Positions 8,536 through 17,331 of a stretch of 61,402 nucleotides of DNA are shown piece by piece; position 1 is the stretch's first letter; each line of letters opens with the position of its first letter. The stretch lies in contig NZ_MKZS01000001.1 of NCBI RefSeq assembly GCF_001942495.1, forward strand, positions 3,820,258-3,881,659. The letters are read 5' to 3'. A program made the translations under genes and the position numbers. The notes under the pieces are model-generated. The model was given only the letters and a program-made list of their open reading frames with translations, made no database searches and was not told where the DNA came from. The DNA comes from Moorena bouillonii PNG. Its GTDB lineage: Bacteria > Cyanobacteriota > Cyanobacteriia > Cyanobacteriales > Coleofasciculaceae.

Positions 8536-9932
8536 ACTCAGATCTTGCACCTGATCAGACAAAAATCAAAACTAAGCTCATGTAACCAAGGCATAAGTGT
8601 ATCTAAATGATTGAAAATAGAGAGAAGCAAAATATGCGGTAAAAGTAAAATAAGTGCTTGTTGTGCACAATAAAACCCATCTAAATTATCCGATTTACCT
8701 AAGTGTAAATAAACCCAATAAGCCAACAAATAAGAAACTAAACACAGAATCAACCAACGGTAGACTCCAAGTCTTGTCTTTTGTCCAAAGCGGTGTAGGC
8801 TAAAACGATGTTTAGCTGTCTTAAAGAAACCCTCAATCTGCCATCTACGTTTTCCCCATCGAGCAATAGTTTTACCCTTCATTGGTTTAGTTGATATCAC
8901 AAAACGTTGAATCATTTTGCCATCTCGTTTTAACCATATCCATGACAAAAAAACAGGTAATTTTAAACCATTCAAATAAACTTGTTGACCACGCTTTTTA
9001 ATGTCTGAGACCTTACGACCATCAGTTAAAGTTCGATTTTTCCTAATCCCAACAATAGCATGGCCGGATTTTTGACGGATATTATCAATCAATTTAATTG
9101 TACCAAAAGCCGTATCACCAAGTACATAAACTTGAAAATTTTGAGTAATTTTTTTAGGGAAATTATTTAATAACTTCTGTGCTAATTGGGATGGGGAGGG
9201 AGTACCCTTACCCCTATAAATCCTGAAACTCCAAGGAATACGCCAATTTCCCAGGACTAAATACATCACTACAATGTGTAAACCTTTCTTATGATTATAG
9301 ACTCGCACTAAGTTTCCTAGATGGGTAAAATTACCTACCTTTTCTAGGGTAGTTAAATCTAGGATTACTTGTAGAGTTGGTTTTCTTCCTCTTTTTCTTT
9401 GATCAAGAATAAATTTGATTATTAAAGAACGAACGGTACGAATTAAAGAACGGGTTGACCATTGATAATTATTTAAAAAACGACTAATAGCACTTGCCGA
9501 TTTGGTTTGACAATGATCCGGAACAGAATTACCTTGCCCACAAAGGATTAATCCAAAAATGGATTCTAAGGTTTCTTGTTGATAACTAGTGGGCATTAAT
9601 TGTTTTAAGTTTGAGATGAATTTTTCTACTTCTGGTAAAATCTTATTCAGGGTCTTTATCCTCCATTAATCTTAGAAAAGAGTTTACCACAATTCTCATG
9701 TAATCCAAAAAACTATCAAGTCTAATTGAAGCCATAACTAAACTATTGATTATTTATAGTTTTCCGTATAATCTGGGTCATTGAGTGTCATTAAATTATG
9801 GGATACAGAGGCTTTTTCAAGGTATTTGATTAGTTGTCTCTAACTCAGGGATAGAACTGCCTCTAATCCCCTAATAACAATAACTTCAGCCGTTCCTTCT
9901 CACAGCCACTTTTTTTGGTGCAAGATCTGAGT
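8536..9932. mobile_element. Complete insertion sequence with 16-bp inverted repeats
   Basis: Perfect 16-bp terminal inverted repeats: ACTCAGATCTTGCACC at 8536-8551 and its complement at 9917-9932. The roughly 1.4-kb element holds one transposase gene (8538-9596, minus). It is inserted in, or has truncated, the decayed IS4 element to its left. I find no clear target duplication at the ends. Confidence 0.8.
8538..9596 (-). CDS. DDE transposase (IS4 superfamily)
   Basis: 352 aa from this ATG; the frame is open for about 20 more codons upstream, so a non-ATG start near 9660 is possible. Plausible catalytic acids are the first D in VILDLTTLEK (about 100), the second in YVLGDTAFG (about 187) and the E in RRWQIEGFFKTAK (about 280), followed by the R-x3-E-x6-K pattern of the IS4 group. 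The stop codon lies inside the left terminal repeat. No frameshift is seen, so the copy may still be active. Confidence 0.85.
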   Translation of the reverse strand: MPTSYQQETLESIFGLILCGQGNSVPDHCQTKSASAISRFLNNYQWSTRSLIRTVRSLIIKFILDQRKRGRKPTLQVILDLTTLEKVGNFTHLGNLVRVYNHKKGLHIVVMYLVLGNWRIPWSFRIYRGKGTPSPSQLAQKLLNNFPKKITQNFQVYVLGDTAFGTIKLIDNIRQKSGHAIVGIRKNRTLTDGRKVSDIKKRGQQVYLNGLKLPVFLSWIWLKRDGKMIQRFVISTKPMKGKTIARWGKRRWQIEGFFKTAKHRFSLHRFGQKTRLGVYRWLILCLVSYLLAYWVYLHLGKSDNLDGFYCAQQALILLLPHILLLSIFNHLDTLMPWLHELSFDFCLIRCKI

Positions 9933-10013
9933 TCTAGCTACTATTCTTCTAGCTACTATTGTCACCCCGCCAGAATTGTGATAAATAGGCACTGGTAAAG
10001 TCTTGAGAGTTTC

Positions 10014-12278
10014 TCAACTCCTACCCTGGCGATCAAATAGCACTCGGGGTTTAAGTAAAATCTTAAACAACAGTAAAAGCGATCGCATTTCTGATGGAGT
10101 TTCCCGTCGCTGCCATCGACCCGGACGGCAAAAGAGTATCTCTACCAAAGTGCGATGCTGTTGGAGAGTTAATGGGTCAAACATAATCCGTAGACTAGCT
10201 TCCTCACCACTGTTGTCAATTTCAGTAACTACTCCTGACAAGTGTAGCTTTTCCTCGATCATCTCTAGTTCAACTGGCAACGGTTCACTGGCAGTGTTTA
10301 CGGTATCTAATCGTACATCAGCCACCTCCGTCAAGGCCACTTGAGCACCAATTTCTGAAATCTTGGTGGTCATACCCCAGACAGTGCGATTTCCGATCTC
10401 AAGCCGCACCACTCGGCGCAACTTGAACCACTGGTAAAGGTCAGGATTGGGAACATCCACTACAATCAATAAAGCAATACCTAACATGATCAGGTTATAG
10501 ATACTCCAAATCCAACCTAGACTCAGACCTTGAATCATCTGAGCGTCAGTAGCTGATATCCCACTCCCCCAATACATCACAGAAGTACTCAAATTTTGCC
10601 ATAGGCTAACTGCTGTCGCGATAAATAGGATAATCAAAGGCAATCCCAACTTCGAGTTAAACACAAAGCGATCGCGTTTTACTCCTTTGGGTGTTACCTT
10701 AAATCCTTTCCCAAAAGGATTGAGCATGACTTGTATCACTGTCATGCTCATAGGAACACACCAAGGCAATGAGTAAATATCCGACAACAACCCTGACCGG
10801 GAACGGAGGTTTAACCAAGAAAAAACTGTGAGCTGTATCAGATAATAAGGTAGCAAGAAATACAACAATTCACCAGGGGTTGCTTGTAAGGGAATCACCC
10901 CTAGAAAGGAATAAGCTAGGGGCATTAACAAGAATCCGAAGCGAGATAAACCGGTAAACCAATTTAGTAATCCATCTAAATGGGCTAGCCTTTGGATCGG
11001 TTTTAACCCCGGAATAGTTAGAGGGTTGGCATCAATAAAAAATGCCTGTAATGTTCCTTGAGCCCACCGCAATCGTTGAGCTACATGGGCAGCAATATTT
11101 TCTGCGGCTAAACCAGCACTAAGTTTTTCCCCTAAATAAATAACCTGGTAACCCATTGCTGCTATGCGAATACCAGTAAAGTAATCTTCAGTCAAAGAAT
11201 CGGTGACAAAACCACCAGCCGCTTCTATAATATCACGTTTCACAACAAAGGAAGTTCCGGCACAAACCACACCGCCAGCACCATCCCTTATGGGCTGAAG
11301 TTGCCGATAAAATACCTCTTCTTCTGGCAGTAGCACATCTTCTAAACCTAAATTGTAGGCAATCGGGTCAGGATTATAAAAGCTTTGAGGAGTTTGGACT
11401 AATCCCACATTACTTTTTTTAAAAAAGCCTACGGTGCGAGTCAGAAAATTTTTAGTTGGGACAAAATCCGCATCGAATAATACAATCAAATCCCCTGAGG
11501 TTTTTGGAATAGCATTGTTTAAGTTTCCCGCTTTGGCATAGTAATTATCTGGACGAGTGATATAGTTACACCCCAATTCAGCAGCTAACTCTTTGACATT
11601 TTGACGTTTGGTATCATCTAGTAAATAAACCTTTTTATTGTCATAATCTATCCCTTGACAACCCATAATTGTTCGCTTTAGAATAAAACAGGGTTCATTA
11701 TAAGTTGGGATTAATATATCCACAGAAGGATTAAACCTTCCTGAAATAACATCTAATGATAGCTGGGAAGCCTGAGCGCTACGGTTTTTGAAACTTAACA
11801 TTAAAAATAGCTGGATAATACTGCTGGTTAGCAACAACATTTCCAAGAAAAATAATCCTAGGCTAAAGAAACCATTAAGGGGATCCACTAAATTCAGGGT
11901 AGAGAAGATTCGCCATAGCAGATATCGTCCCAATAGTGCTAGCAAAATCCCCACCACTAGATTTCTAGACCAACTGCGAGGACGGGGAGAGATTTTCGTG
12001 ACCCCCAGCACAACTACCATTAAGATAATTGTTGGTAGCAATAAGTAGTGGTGCTGAGTCACCATTGGTGCTTCCAGCCACATCGGTGGGTTTCTTTGCC
12101 AGATATGCAGCTGAGCAAATAGCTGGGTAATCTGCCCCTGACCAGTCAACCAAGCTAGAGCGATCGCACTAAAACTACTAACTAGAATCAGCATCACGAC
12201 CGTTGCGGCTCGTAACCTAAAAACTGGTTTGTTAGAAGAACACCTAGAGTTTGAGTAGCTCACTTTGGGAACTGTCAT
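10014..12278 (-). CDS. Cellulose-synthase-like glycosyltransferase with PilZ domain
   Basis: 754 aa, like BcsA/CesA-type family 2 processive glycosyltransferases. Membrane helices lie near 24-45, 78-95, 105-125 and 136-162, with a cytosolic GT2 core from about 185: DD (221-222), DAD (269-271), TED (363-365) and QRLRW (401-405). These are the substrate, metal, catalytic-base and glucan-binding motifs of cellulose synthases. More helices follow (about 430-610), then a PilZ-like C-terminal domain (about 625-735), which in this family senses cyclic-di-GMP. Here the [DN]-x-S-x-x-G motif reads KISEIG, so c-di-GMP binding may be weak. No bcsB/bcsZ partner is adjacent. Product: cellulose or another beta-glucan. 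Confidence 0.85.
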   Translation of the reverse strand: MTVPKVSYSNSRCSSNKPVFRLRAATVVMLILVSSFSAIALAWLTGQGQITQLFAQLHIWQRNPPMWLEAPMVTQHHYLLLPTIILMVVVLGVTKISPRPRSWSRNLVVGILLALLGRYLLWRIFSTLNLVDPLNGFFSLGLFFLEMLLLTSSIIQLFLMLSFKNRSAQASQLSLDVISGRFNPSVDILIPTYNEPCFILKRTIMGCQGIDYDNKKVYLLDDTKRQNVKELAAELGCNYITRPDNYYAKAGNLNNAIPKTSGDLIVLFDADFVPTKNFLTRTVGFFKKSNVGLVQTPQSFYNPDPIAYNLGLEDVLLPEEEVFYRQLQPIRDGAGGVVCAGTSFVVKRDIIEAAGGFVTDSLTEDYFTGIRIAAMGYQVIYLGEKLSAGLAAENIAAHVAQRLRWAQGTLQAFFIDANPLTIPGLKPIQRLAHLDGLLNWFTGLSRFGFLLMPLAYSFLGVIPLQATPGELLYFLLPYYLIQLTVFSWLNLRSRSGLLSDIYSLPWCVPMSMTVIQVMLNPFGKGFKVTPKGVKRDRFVFNSKLGLPLIILFIATAVSLWQNLSTSVMYWGSGISATDAQMIQGLSLGWIWSIYNLIMLGIALLIVVDVPNPDLYQWFKLRRVVRLEIGNRTVWGMTTKISEIGAQVALTEVADVRLDTVNTASEPLPVELEMIEEKLHLSGVVTEIDNSGEEASLRIMFDPLTLQQHRTLVEILFCRPGRWQRRETPSEMRSLLLLFKILLKPRVLFDRQGRS

Positions 12279-12689
12279 GTCTAAAAACAGGTATAGCGCT
12301 GTGGGCAGGGAATAAGTAATAGCAAATTAAAAAGCGTGCTAGTATTCTAAAGCTTGTTAGTATAAAGGTTATAGCAATTATTTGCCCCTTGAATTGGGCA
12401 ACACCATTACACCAATTGCTGTCTCATAACTTGTTAGTTTAAACTCAACCAAACTACTAAGATAGTATGGGAATAATCTAGATGATATTGATAAGAGATT
12501 AATCTAACCTGAGGCAAATATTAAAATTCACTTAACTTGCCGATTGCGGGATATTTTAATGAATAAAATATTTTCTGAGCTAGAGTTGAGAAGTATCCAC
12601 TAAATTTTTTAACCAAAACTCAGGCTAATGCCACCGAAGACTAGACATAATAGCAAATAGAGTAATGTTTCCACGAGATAGATAATCTG
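12279..12689. other. Intergenic region, divergent promoters
   Basis: About 410 bp of AT-rich sequence between the minus-strand glycosyltransferase gene and the plus-strand DM13 lipoprotein gene. It must hold both promoters. I see no repeat or RNA gene in it. Confidence 0.5.
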
Positions 12690-13199
12690 ATGAAACTTCA
12701 CTATTTAGCCATCTTTGGTGCTACTGCCTTTTTAAGCGTAGGTTGTGTAGCAGGAGTACCTGGGAATCAGAGTACTGTTCAGGCAAAACCCTCTACCTCT
12801 ACCTCTACGACAACCAAGATTGATGTGTCCAGTGCTCCAGCTGCTAAACCAACTGCAACACTGGCACAGGCAACAAGTAGATCAGGAAATTTTGTAACAG
12901 CAGCCCATTCTACTCAAGGCATGGTAAGTTTAGTCACAGACAATGGAGAACGTTACCTAAAGTTTGACGAAACCTTTAAAACCGATAACGGACCTGATTT
13001 AATGGTGCTGTTGCACCGCCAAACTGTCCCCAAATCCTACAGTAAGGAAAATTATCAAAGTCTTGGTCGTCTTCAGCAGGTCAGTGGCACTCAACGGTAC
13101 CGTATACCTGCTGATGTTAATCCAGAAGACTTTAGCTCTGTAGTCATTTGGTGCCGTAAATTCAACGTCACCTTTGGCTACGCCACCCTTAGTAATTAG
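12690..13199 (+). CDS. DM13-domain lipoprotein
   Basis: 169 aa. A lipoprotein signal peptide ends in LSVGC (Cys19 to be lipidated), then a Ser/Thr/Ala-rich linker to about residue 68. The C-terminal 100 residues match the DM13 family (GNFVTAAHSTQG, a GPDLMVLLH core and VVIWCRKFNVTFG at the end). DM13 domains are thought to be small redox or electron-transfer modules with a conserved Cys (here in WCRKF). Likely anchored on the periplasmic side of a membrane. Partner unknown. Confidence 0.85.
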   Translation: MKLHYLAIFGATAFLSVGCVAGVPGNQSTVQAKPSTSTSTTTKIDVSSAPAAKPTATLAQATSRSGNFVTAAHSTQGMVSLVTDNGERYLKFDETFKTDNGPDLMVLLHRQTVPKSYSKENYQSLGRLQQVSGTQRYRIPADVNPEDFSSVVIWCRKFNVTFGYATLSN

Positions 13200-13242
13200 T
13201 GCTACTAATTACTAACTAATAATTAAGGCAAGTTGCTAAGGA

Positions 13243-14463
13243 CTAACGACTAAACAGCCTATAGTATAGGCTGACAAAAAATTCCTTGACTGGAAACGCT
13301 AAATAGGTTATGGGATTAATCGTCACAATGATGTTACGCACATCACGAGTGGCTAGATTAAGGATTTGCTGGGCTACCCAATCCCCTGACATGACCCCAA
13401 ATGGATTGAGATTACTTTTAAATGGTCCGAGGATTACTTTACGTACTACACAAGGAGCATCTAGACGACGGAGGGTAACTAGGTCTCCTAGGGTACGTTT
13501 GCTCAGTTCATACAAAGGACTAAACGCTGGATTAACTTCCGCTTCCGAAGTATTAACCCAAACTTCTTTGCGAGCAATATCTTGGTTCGTCCGAACCGTG
13601 GATAAAAACATCTCTAGCAACCGCCAACTTGATAATGTGTTGACCTCGTAGGATTTTGCGATCGCATCGGCTGTCCGTTCTTGATGAACATTAATGCCGT
13701 GATTGAGAATTAGAATATCCACATTTTCAAAATGTGGGGCTAGTTCAGACTCTTTACTCACTTGCCAAGTCAAGGTTTTTACTGGCAAGCTTTCACCATT
13801 GACACTTAAACTAACAGTTTGTTCTTTAGAGGTCAGAGCAATCACTTTTGCTCCCCGTTGCTGGAGATGGTACAACAGTGACTGTCCCAGAGTTCCCGAT
13901 GCTCCCGTCACTGCAATAGTTTTTCCTTGGAGCGATAGTGCTGTCCCCATCAGTTTGTCTACTAAAGTCAATGTGCCGCCATAGTAAGCCTTTTGGTTAT
14001 CAAAGTGATGTCGCCAATGGTAGCTGCGATTTACCATCCAAGGGGAAGGAGGATATAGGAATGGACCCGGAAGGTGGGTCATATCAGTCAACTTATCGGC
14101 TCCCTTGATGCCATAGCCACGAGCGATCGCACCAAATAGAAATACCATACTGTACACAGAACCAGCCAAAGCTGCCCAATGCATATTTGGTGTCCAGCTA
14201 TAAGCCAACCACCATAGCACCAAGCCTAATATTAGCATGACCAAGGCTTCTGGTACATCATTACGCCAGTGCGCCTGTCGATAAATGGTATCACTGACAG
14301 CAGTTAAATCCTGACGGAAGACCCGATGATGCCACACATGCAAGCGATACAGGGGTGTCCAGTGATGGGACAGGAGGTGATAGAAGTCTCGCACCAGTTC
14401 TACCCAAAGAATAGAACCCAGTCCCAAAACCCCTATACCTAGCCAGAAATCTACCATGAACAT
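13243..14463 (-). CDS. Fused sterol desaturase-like / short-chain dehydrogenase protein
   Basis: 406 aa with two modules. Residues about 1-170 are a fatty-acid-hydroxylase/sterol-desaturase-like membrane region with His-rich motifs (HHW, HVWHHR, HWRHH) that would bind two irons. From about 180 a Rossmann SDR domain begins with TGASGTLGQS (NAD(P)-binding), followed by NHG and a YELSK pair as the Tyr-x3-Lys catalytic residues. This fusion is a known cyanobacterial arrangement annotated as a bifunctional sterol desaturase/short-chain dehydrogenase; the true substrate is unknown. It lies downstream of no obvious operon partner. Confidence 0.85.
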   Translation of the reverse strand: MFMVDFWLGIGVLGLGSILWVELVRDFYHLLSHHWTPLYRLHVWHHRVFRQDLTAVSDTIYRQAHWRNDVPEALVMLILGLVLWWLAYSWTPNMHWAALAGSVYSMVFLFGAIARGYGIKGADKLTDMTHLPGPFLYPPSPWMVNRSYHWRHHFDNQKAYYGGTLTLVDKLMGTALSLQGKTIAVTGASGTLGQSLLYHLQQRGAKVIALTSKEQTVSLSVNGESLPVKTLTWQVSKESELAPHFENVDILILNHGINVHQERTADAIAKSYEVNTLSSWRLLEMFLSTVRTNQDIARKEVWVNTSEAEVNPAFSPLYELSKRTLGDLVTLRRLDAPCVVRKVILGPFKSNLNPFGVMSGDWVAQQILNLATRDVRNIIVTINPITYLAFPVKEFFVSLYYRLFSR

Positions 14464-14559
14464 GATTATGATGCCTAGAGTGAACAGTAACTTGTTGTGT
14501 TGGCAAATTGCCCATTCACATCATAATTAGGTAGGTACAAATAAAACTAAGATGCTGAA

Positions 14560-14711
14560 GGTGAACCATTAACACTCACCCCTCACCCGTCAACTTTCAC
14601 CTATCAACTGTCACCTATAAACCCTGGCCTTTGGCCACGCGTGCGCGTTCAACCCTGGCCTTAAGGCCGTAGGCCACGCTGCGCGAACGGCCACGGGTGG
14701 GCGTTCAACCA
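14560..14711. repeat. Heptamer repeats and GC-rich palindromes
   Basis: CAACTTTCACC/CAACTGTCACC-type tandem units lead into GGCCTTTGGCC, AAGGCCGTAGGCCACGC and GCGCGAACGG palindromes. The AAGGCCGTAGGCCACGC unit occurs again near 15990 and 57738, inside the two copies of a longer repeat. Confidence 0.75.
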
Positions 14712-15461
14712 TCAACCATCAACCTTCAACATTCCATCTTCCATATAAGACACTTGGTCAGCTACATCGATAATACGAGGATCGTGAGTTACCATCAGCA
14801 CTGTGCAACCTTTTTCCTTAGCCAGACGACGCAGCAACTCAATCACTGTATGACCACTATGAGAATCCAAGGCTGCTGTTGGCTCATCTGCCATAATTAG
14901 GGGTGGCTCTTTAGCTAAAGCCCGCGCGATCGCTACCCGTTGCTTCTGTCCCCCTGACAAGTCACTCGGTCTAAGATGTCCTTTCCCCTCTAAACCAACC
15001 TGCTCTAATAACGTTTTTGCCTGCTGTCGAGCATTGACCCCCTGAATTCCCTTAATGTTTAGCACAACTTCCACATTTTCTGCTGCTGTCAGTGCCGGAA
15101 ATAGGTTGAAGTGTTGGAAAATAAAGCCAATGTGTTCCCGTCGAAACTCTGCCAGGTTAGTTCTAGACATACCAGTAATTTCTTGACCCAGTAAATAGAC
15201 TTTTCCCAGTGTCGGGGTCAGTAATCCCGCCAAGATTGACAAAAGGGTAGTCTTGCCAGAGCCAGACGGTCCCATTAAAAGTTGGATATCACCACGTTTG
15301 ACTTCCCAGTCTATTCCTTTGAGGACTGGAACACGGTTTTGTCCTGACTGGAAGTCCATCTGCACCCCTTTAGCAAGAATGGAGCGTAAACCATATTTAG
15401 GTAAATCTATAACTTTAGATACTTTAGAGCCGCCCTTAATCAGTTTTTTGGGAAACACCAT
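14712..15461 (-). CDS. devA: DevA-type ABC transporter ATPase
   Basis: 249 aa. Walker A GPSGSGKTT (about 84-92), Q-loop IFQHFNLFPALT, signature LSGGQKQR, Walker B LIMADEPTAALD, and a switch histidine in VTHDP. The N-terminal extension before the domain and the overall sequence fit DevA/HetC-locus ATPases of DevBCA exporters, which work with a DevC permease and DevB membrane-fusion protein (glycolipid or lipid export). No devB or devC is beside it; a DevC-type gene lies at 30543. The symbol denotes the family, not a proven heterocyst role. Confidence 0.8.
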   Translation of the reverse strand: MVFPKKLIKGGSKVSKVIDLPKYGLRSILAKGVQMDFQSGQNRVPVLKGIDWEVKRGDIQLLMGPSGSGKTTLLSILAGLLTPTLGKVYLLGQEITGMSRTNLAEFRREHIGFIFQHFNLFPALTAAENVEVVLNIKGIQGVNARQQAKTLLEQVGLEGKGHLRPSDLSGGQKQRVAIARALAKEPPLIMADEPTAALDSHSGHTVIELLRRLAKEKGCTVLMVTHDPRIIDVADQVSYMEDGMLKVDG

Positions 15462-15474
15462 ATATTAAAATATA

Positions 15475-15880
15475 GCAGCACCCGTTGACTATACTCCTAA
15501 GTGGTACTGCTGGTAATTGACGACTCCCCATCGCTAAAGCTAGGGGATTCTGGCAGATTAATTTATATAGCTGCGAGCTAGACTGAATAGAAACGTTTTG
15601 TTTCACATCAGAGGGACTCGCCATCAGTCCTACTGCTGGAGATAAGACTTACCATGCTACATCTTATCTCTAGATGCGTTTTGTCGGATACTTGTTCCGA
15701 TTGCTTCGTTATAGTGCTAAGCAATAGTGCTAACTATGGTAGTTAGGAGCTTATATCAAAGCTACAGCCGTGACTACCAGACCGTGAGCTTACGCTAAAG
15801 CACTGGATTCCGACTTCACCAGGAATTGCCTAAATTTAGTTGCCCAAACCCAGGTCTTATATTCCTGCCATCAGCAGCAG
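15475..15880. other. Gene-free region with hairpin
   Basis: No convincing gene. A short hairpin with TCCCC/GGGGA arms at about 15524-15546, enclosing CGCTAAAGC, looks like the end hairpins of IS200/IS605-type elements in cyanobacteria. This is a resemblance only. Confidence 0.35.
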
Positions 15881-15885
15881 TCCTA

Positions 15886-16215
15886 GTTTGTGACATACTC
15901 CTACACTTACTCTTTGAGTTCTGTGTAGGCTTCTTGCCAACTCCACCCAATGGTATCGGCTTTCGCCGACGCTGCGCGAACGGATACAAGGCCGTAGGCC
16001 ACGCTACGCGAAAGGCAAGCTTTATTTACCATACGGGATGCCCCGACCCACCGGAACAATACAAAAAAAAAGTTCGATTTTTAGTTAGTAGGTGGCGGTT
16101 AGCTCTTAATTTGTCTTCCCTACTACTTTGATTATAGACGATAAAATTCATGTCCGCCATTCATCCGACACTCATGGGGTAGCATTGAGATGTGGGGTAT
16201 AAGAGCGGATGACGC
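15886..16215. repeat. Long dispersed repeat, copy A
   Basis: Shares most of its sequence and order with 57661-58080: TGTGACATACTCCTACACT, a hairpin, CTTCTTGCCAACTCCACCC, an AAGGCCGTAGGCCACGC palindrome, CCGGAACAATACAAA, then TAGTAGGTGGCGGTTAGCTC, a minus-strand TATAAT box and a final GTGGGG(T/C)ATAAG. There is no intact gene inside. Probably a remnant or non-autonomous relative of a mobile element; IS200/IS605-like origin is a guess. Confidence 0.7.
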
Positions 16216-16504
16216 TAAGACCGATGATTCTGCTTGGTTGTTTTTTTGCCAACGAAGTTTTTTGACTTGGTTATCGTCAAAGCGCGTTTTTGATGCTAGC
16301 AACTTCTTGGCACAATTCCCCGAAAAAGGCCTTCCCATACGAAGCTAACCAAGCACGGATAGAGCGCGGGACTTCCCCCCTAACGCTTAATTCTGGCAGA
16401 TAGCTATTTTATAATCTAAAGTATAACATAAATCTCATCCACTGGGAATATTCCCATCCCATCAAGCTAGGGGAAAAGATAGCTGATTGCTGATTGCTCA
16501 ATGC

Positions 16505-17029
16505 TTAACCCCTTTTCGCGCTTTGAGAAACCCAAGGCAGCAATTGATTAACATCTAGCAAAAAGACTGTCAAAGATAAATTTTCTTGGGGAATCACCGC
16601 AACATGACTAGCAATTCCTAGGGTATCAGCTTGACGAAAAGACTCTGGTAGGGTACGAATATCACTCACGGAAACCTCGATCAAATTCGGTGTTTTGAGT
16701 ACAGGGATACCAAATCCTTCACCCATTGTATTTTGAGCAATCAGCAGGAAACGTGCTGGGTTAGAAGTGCTGATTTTGCTAGATTTAAATAACCGGCGAT
16801 GCAAGTCGATAATAGGAATTTCGTGGTCATCGATATGGGCAATGCCTATATCATTAAGTCCACTGCTATAAACAGTTGTGTAATTAATTACTTTGTTGAC
16901 ACACTCAATCGGAAACGCGAAATTGATGCTGTCTATTCTAAAGACCACTAATTTCAAGAATGATGTAGCCTTATGATTTGGCGATAGATGAGTATCATTA
17001 AGCTGGGAGTAAATTAAGTTATTTTTCAT
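16505..17029 (-). CDS. CheW-like adaptor protein
   Basis: 174 aa, covering a single CheW domain (VVFRIDSINFAFPIECVNKVI through FLLDVNQLLPW). CheW domains bridge chemoreceptors and the CheA kinase; they have no catalytic activity. It is the last gene of the chemotaxis-like cluster, 302 bp after the CheA gene, and the gap contains heptamer-like repeats, so it may be transcribed separately. It may tune or compete with the first CheW (27620-28165). Confidence 0.85.
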   Translation of the reverse strand: MKNNLIYSQLNDTHLSPNHKATSFLKLVVFRIDSINFAFPIECVNKVINYTTVYSSGLNDIGIAHIDDHEIPIIDLHRRLFKSSKISTSNPARFLLIAQNTMGEGFGIPVLKTPNLIEVSVSDIRTLPESFRQADTLGIASHVAVIPQENLSLTVFLLDVNQLLPWVSQSAKRG

Positions 17030-17199
17030 GATGTCGAATTCATCGTGTTAGGATAAGTATGAAGGATAAAATATTCCAAGTCTTCTGATCAGGATTTGGA
17101 AGCAAGAGGAATTGAATGGAGTAACTCACCATACTAAGTTTGTATACTTAGGATGAAAAGTATCATGATTCACGATAATTCAATGATCTGGTTGCAAGT

Positions 17200-17331
17200 A
17201 ACTGATTAGTCGTGGACACCCCTCAAGAAGCTAATTGCTAATTGCTAAAGGCTGATTAGGAATAGCTGATAGCACCTCAATTAGCACCTCAATTAGCGCC
17301 TCAATTAGCGCATTAACTGATAGATTAATAC
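17200..17331. repeat. Short repeats between cheW and cheA
   Basis: CTAATTGCTAATTGCTAA and repeated AGCACCTCAATT/AGCGCCTCAATT units (three copies near 17272-17312). Local tandem repeat, no gene. Confidence 0.7.

Noticed and set aside
15826-16131. ORFs within repeat copies A and B (15826-16131, 16132-16338, 57637-57834)
   Set aside because: They run through palindromic repeat sequence and show no domain.
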